A stretch of DNA of 7,309 nt, taken from Selenomonadaceae bacterium. Lineage in GTDB: Bacteria > Bacillota > Negativicutes > Selenomonadales > Selenomonadaceae. Shown in pieces: positions 5,619 through 7,309 of the stretch (position 1 is the first letter of the stretch; each line of letters opens with the position of its first letter). The notes beneath the pieces were generated by a model, which searched no databases, was not told the origin of the DNA, and was given only the letters and a program-made list of their open reading frames with translations. The stretch lies in assembly GCA_016286075.1 (NCBI GenBank), contig JAEERZ010000111.1, positions 1 through 7,309 on the forward strand, in the 5' to 3' direction. Made by a program: the position numbers and the translations under genes.

Positions 5619-6884
5619 TCAGCCGTCAATGCGGCGAATATCCGCGCCCAGCCCTACAAGCTTTTCCACCAGATGATCGTATCCGCGGTCGATATGATGA
5701 ATATAACCGACCTGCGTTTCTCCGTCGGCAACCAGCCCGGCCAGCACCATCGCCGCGCCCGCCCGAAGGTCGGTGGCCTTGACCTGACAGCCCGTCAACT
5801 TCGGCACCCCTTCGACGACAGACGTGCGTCCGTCGATTTTGATATTCGCGCCCATGCGCTTGAGCTCGTCCACATGCATAAAACGGTTCTCGAAAACCGT
5901 CTCCGTCACCATGCCAGTCCCTTCGGAGGTAGCGATCATCGCCATGAACTGCGCCTGCATATCGGTAGGAAAACCCGGATACGGCATCGTCTTCACGTCC
6001 ACCGCCTTCGTCGGCCCTTCGCAGAACACACGAACGCCGTCCACGTCCTCCTCGATGCCGACGCCCGCTTCCTTCAGTTTCGCGATAACGGGCTTCAAAT
6101 GCTCGCTGATAGCGTTCTCGATATAAACGTCGCCCCGCGTCATTGCCGCCGCCACCATATACGTCCCCGCCTCGATGCGGTCTGGAATCACAGTATATGC
6201 CGCGCCGCGGAGCTTCGGCACGCCCTCGACCTTGATGACGTTCGTGCCTGCGCCGCGAATCTTCGCCCCCATCACGTTCAGGAAATTCGCAAGGTCGATA
6301 ATCTCAGGCTCCTGCGCCGGATTCTCGAGAATCGTCTGCCCTTCCGCCATCGACGCCGCCATCAAAATATTCTCCGTCGCGCCGACGCTCGGAAAGTCCA
6401 GATAGATGCGCGCCCCCTTCAAACCCTGCGGCGCGTTGGCGTCAATGAACCCGTGACCGATCTCGATCTCCGCTCCCAACGCCTCGAATCCCTTCAAATG
6501 GAGATCGATCGGACGCGTGCCAATAGCGCAGCCGCCCGGAAGCGAAATCTTCGCGCGTCCGCAACGAGCCAAGAGAGGTCCCATAATCAGGAACGACGCG
6601 CGCATTTTCCGCACTAAATCATACGGAGCTTCCCAGCAAACAATATTGCTGCTCTCTACGGTAAATTGATGGGCCTCCGCGTCATAATCGGCATTGACGC
6701 CCAGCTCCCGAAGCACCTCCGCGATGGTATGCACATCTTCCAGCGCCGGCACCTCGTCCAGGCGACTCTTCGTATCCTGCCCCAATAGCGTCGCTGCGAT
6801 AATCGGCAGCACCGCGTTCTTCGCGCCGCTGATCTTTACCCGTCCAGCGAGACGTTTGCCGCCGTTGATGACCAATTTTTCCAT
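5619..6884 (-). CDS. murA: UDP-N-acetylglucosamine 1-carboxyvinyltransferase
   Basis: MurA transfers enolpyruvate from phosphoenolpyruvate to UDP-GlcNAc, the first committed step of peptidoglycan precursor synthesis in the cytoplasm. It is the target of fosfomycin. The protein has the usual length, 421 residues, with an intact active site: SGAKNA (19-24) with Lys22 and Asn23; LPGGCAIGTRPIDLH (115-129) with catalytic Cys119, the residue alkylated by fosfomycin; FPTDMQAQ (305-312) with Asp308, the general base; and DLRAGAA (372-378) with Arg374. The cysteine means normal fosfomycin binding is expected, not the Asp-variant resistance. Firmicutes often have two murA copies, and whether this is the major one cannot be told here. 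The ATG gives the canonical MEKLVINGG start even though its ribosome site is far upstream. The promoter region contains DnaA-box-like repeats. Confidence 0.97.
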   Translation of the reverse strand: MEKLVINGGKRLAGRVKISGAKNAVLPIIAATLLGQDTKSRLDEVPALEDVHTIAEVLRELGVNADYDAEAHQFTVESSNIVCWEAPYDLVRKMRASFLIMGPLLARCGRAKISLPGGCAIGTRPIDLHLKGFEALGAEIEIGHGFIDANAPQGLKGARIYLDFPSVGATENILMAASMAEGQTILENPAQEPEIIDLANFLNVMGAKIRGAGTNVIKVEGVPKLRGAAYTVIPDRIEAGTYMVAAAMTRGDVYIENAISEHLKPVIAKLKEAGVGIEEDVDGVRVFCEGPTKAVDVKTMPYPGFPTDMQAQFMAMIATSEGTGMVTETVFENRFMHVDELKRMGANIKIDGRTSVVEGVPKLTGCQVKATDLRAGAAMVLAGLVADGETQVGYIHHIDRGYDHLVEKLVGLGADIRRIDG

Positions 6885-6896
6885 AAAAAGAAAATT

Positions 6897-6902
6897 CCCT
6901 CC
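6897..6902 (-). promoter_or_regulatory. murA Shine-Dalgarno site with unusually long spacer
   Basis: GGAGGG is 12 nt from the ATG at 6884, longer than the usual 5-9 nt, and the spacer is A/T only apart from one C. No in-frame alternative start lies between, and the protein N-terminus matches the family, so the start stands. Translation may be less efficient than the strong motif suggests. Confidence 0.6.
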
Positions 6903-6919
6903 AAAAAGCTTACCGGATA

Positions 6920-6925
6920 ATTATA
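6920..6925 (-). promoter_or_regulatory. possible second murA promoter (-10 only)
   Basis: The minus strand has a perfect TATAAT with initiation expected near 6913, leaving a leader of about 29 nt. No good -35 exists at 16-18 nt (best ATTACT). The DnaA-box-like repeats lie at about -21 to -62 relative to this start, where an activator would sit. Confidence 0.35.
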
Positions 6926-6933
6926 GTCACTGT

Positions 6934-6975
6934 TTATCCACAGTAATATCCACGTTGTCCACAAATTTTTGCACA
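6934..6975 (+). promoter_or_regulatory. cluster of DnaA-box-like 9-mers in front of murA
   Basis: Four 9-mers in the same orientation are packed into 42 bp: TTATCCACA (6934-6942, perfect match to the classical box), ATATCCACG (6946-6954, 7 of 9), TTGTCCACA (6955-6963, 8 of 9) and TTTTGCACA (6967-6975, fits TTWTNCACA). Start-to-start distances are 12, 9 and 12. The first box also sits in a short inverted repeat, ACTGT/ACAGT (6929-6944). An AT-rich stretch follows to about 7005. DnaA binding is inferred from the motif alone. Confidence 0.6.
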
Positions 6976-7005
6976 AGAAAAACACATAACTTTACATTGT
7001 CTTTT

Positions 7006-7034
7006 AGTGTACCATTTGCGGCGCTTCATGGCAA
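7006..7034 (-). promoter_or_regulatory. main murA promoter
   Basis: TTGCCA (-35, 7029-7034, five of six consensus bases), an exact 17-nt spacer and TACACT (-10, 7006-7011) preceded by TGG, an extended -10. Initiation would be near 6999, about 115 nt before the ATG, so the DnaA-box-like repeats would lie inside the transcribed leader. Confidence 0.7.
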
Positions 7035-7087
7035 GGGGCGAAGAGAAATTTATCGCGCGCTTTCTGCCCTTTGGCAAAAAACGGGAC

Positions 7088-7135
7088 AAAAAGAGACGGC
7101 GCGTAAGCCCGAAGACTTATGCGCCGTCTCTTTTT
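7088..7135 (-). terminator. strong rho-independent terminator of the chemotaxis gene
   Basis: AAAAAGAGACGGCGC (7088-7102) pairs perfectly with GCGCCGTCTCTTTTT (7121-7135) over 15 bp. After one mismatch, TAAG/CTTA adds four more pairs around an 8-nt loop. There are T-runs on both strands. It begins 8 nt past the stop codon at 7144 and could work in both directions. Confidence 0.9.
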
Positions 7136-7143
7136 CATTTCCT

Positions 7144-7309
7144 TTACACCTTGAATTTGCCCGTCGCCGCCTGCAGCTCCGTGGCGAGATCCGCCAGCGA
7201 ATGGGACGCCGACGCGATCTCCTGGCTCGACGCCGACTGCTCCTGCGCCGCAGCCGAAATCGTCTGCGTTTCCTCGCTCGTCGATCGGCTCACCTCGTCG
7301 ATGACGTCC
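7144..7309 (-). CDS. methyl-accepting chemotaxis protein, C-terminal end (cut by window edge)
   Basis: Only the last 54 codons are present. They read DVIDEVSRSTSEETQTISAA, then AQEQSASSQEIASASHSLAD, and end in ATGKFKV. This Ala/Ser/Gln/Glu-rich heptad pattern is the C-terminal methylation helix of the cytoplasmic signalling coiled coil of chemoreceptors; QEQSASSQEIA is a typical form. Such receptors transmit ligand signals to CheA/CheW at the cell pole, but the sensing domain is outside the window, so the ligand is unknown. No CheB/CheR-docking pentapeptide is seen at the end. The gene ends at a strong terminator and is not in an operon with murA. Confidence 0.85.
   Translation of the reverse strand, partial: DVIDEVSRSTSEETQTISAAAQEQSASSQEIASASHSLADLATELQAATGKFKV

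Noticed and set aside
5583..6617. 344-codon open frame on the plus strand
   Set aside because: It lies almost wholly opposite murA, whose active-site motifs are intact; its product is rich in Arg/His/Pro, without a recognisable domain or good ribosome site.

Overview
The window is about 7.3 kb of ordinary-density bacterial chromosome in which every gene I can support lies on the minus strand. In transcription order (right to left) it reads: end of a methyl-accepting chemotaxis protein; murA; a GT39/ArnT-like membrane glycosyltransferase; a PAS-GGDEF-EAL cyclic-di-GMP phosphodiesterase, queF and a small nitroreductase in one operon; then rfbA (rmlA) and the start of rfbC (rmlC). Base composition is moderately GC-rich. 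Firmicute-style GGAGG ribosome sites combined with lipid-linked sugar transfer and dTDP-rhamnose genes would suit a diderm Firmicute (Negativicutes, for example a Selenomonas relative). That placement is inference, not something the window proves.

The transcription layout is clear. A strong hairpin terminator (7088-7135) closes the chemotaxis gene. murA follows behind a 244-nt control region (6885-7128, partly shared with that terminator) with a good vegetative promoter (7006-7034), a second perfect -10 hexamer (6920-6925) and a tight same-orientation group of DnaA-box-like 9-mers (6934-6975). The glycosyltransferase has its own promoter and terminator, so it looks monocistronic. The phosphodiesterase, queF and nitroreductase share a promoter with a perfect extended -10 (3943-3951). 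queF starts inside the end of the phosphodiesterase gene, and the run ends at a hairpin (1066-1098). rfbA and rfbC form the start of the next operon, whose extended -10 lies right beside that hairpin.

Functionally the segment is rich in envelope and surface functions: peptidoglycan precursor synthesis (MurA), sugar transfer onto lipid A or another envelope acceptor (GT39), dTDP-L-rhamnose supply (RmlA, RmlC) and c-di-GMP turnover. queF (queuosine synthesis) and the nitroreductase are the odd members. Four starts are set by Shine-Dalgarno placement and are shorter than the longest open frame: rfbA (GTG at 1024), the phosphodiesterase (3874), the glycosyltransferase (5471) and, by coupling, queF (2178, unchanged).

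The observation most worth a second look is the DnaA-box cluster and associated promoter in front of murA, which would suggest direct coupling of cell-wall precursor synthesis to DnaA, or an extra-origin DnaA-binding site. I see no RNA gene, CRISPR array, insertion sequence or prophage gene.
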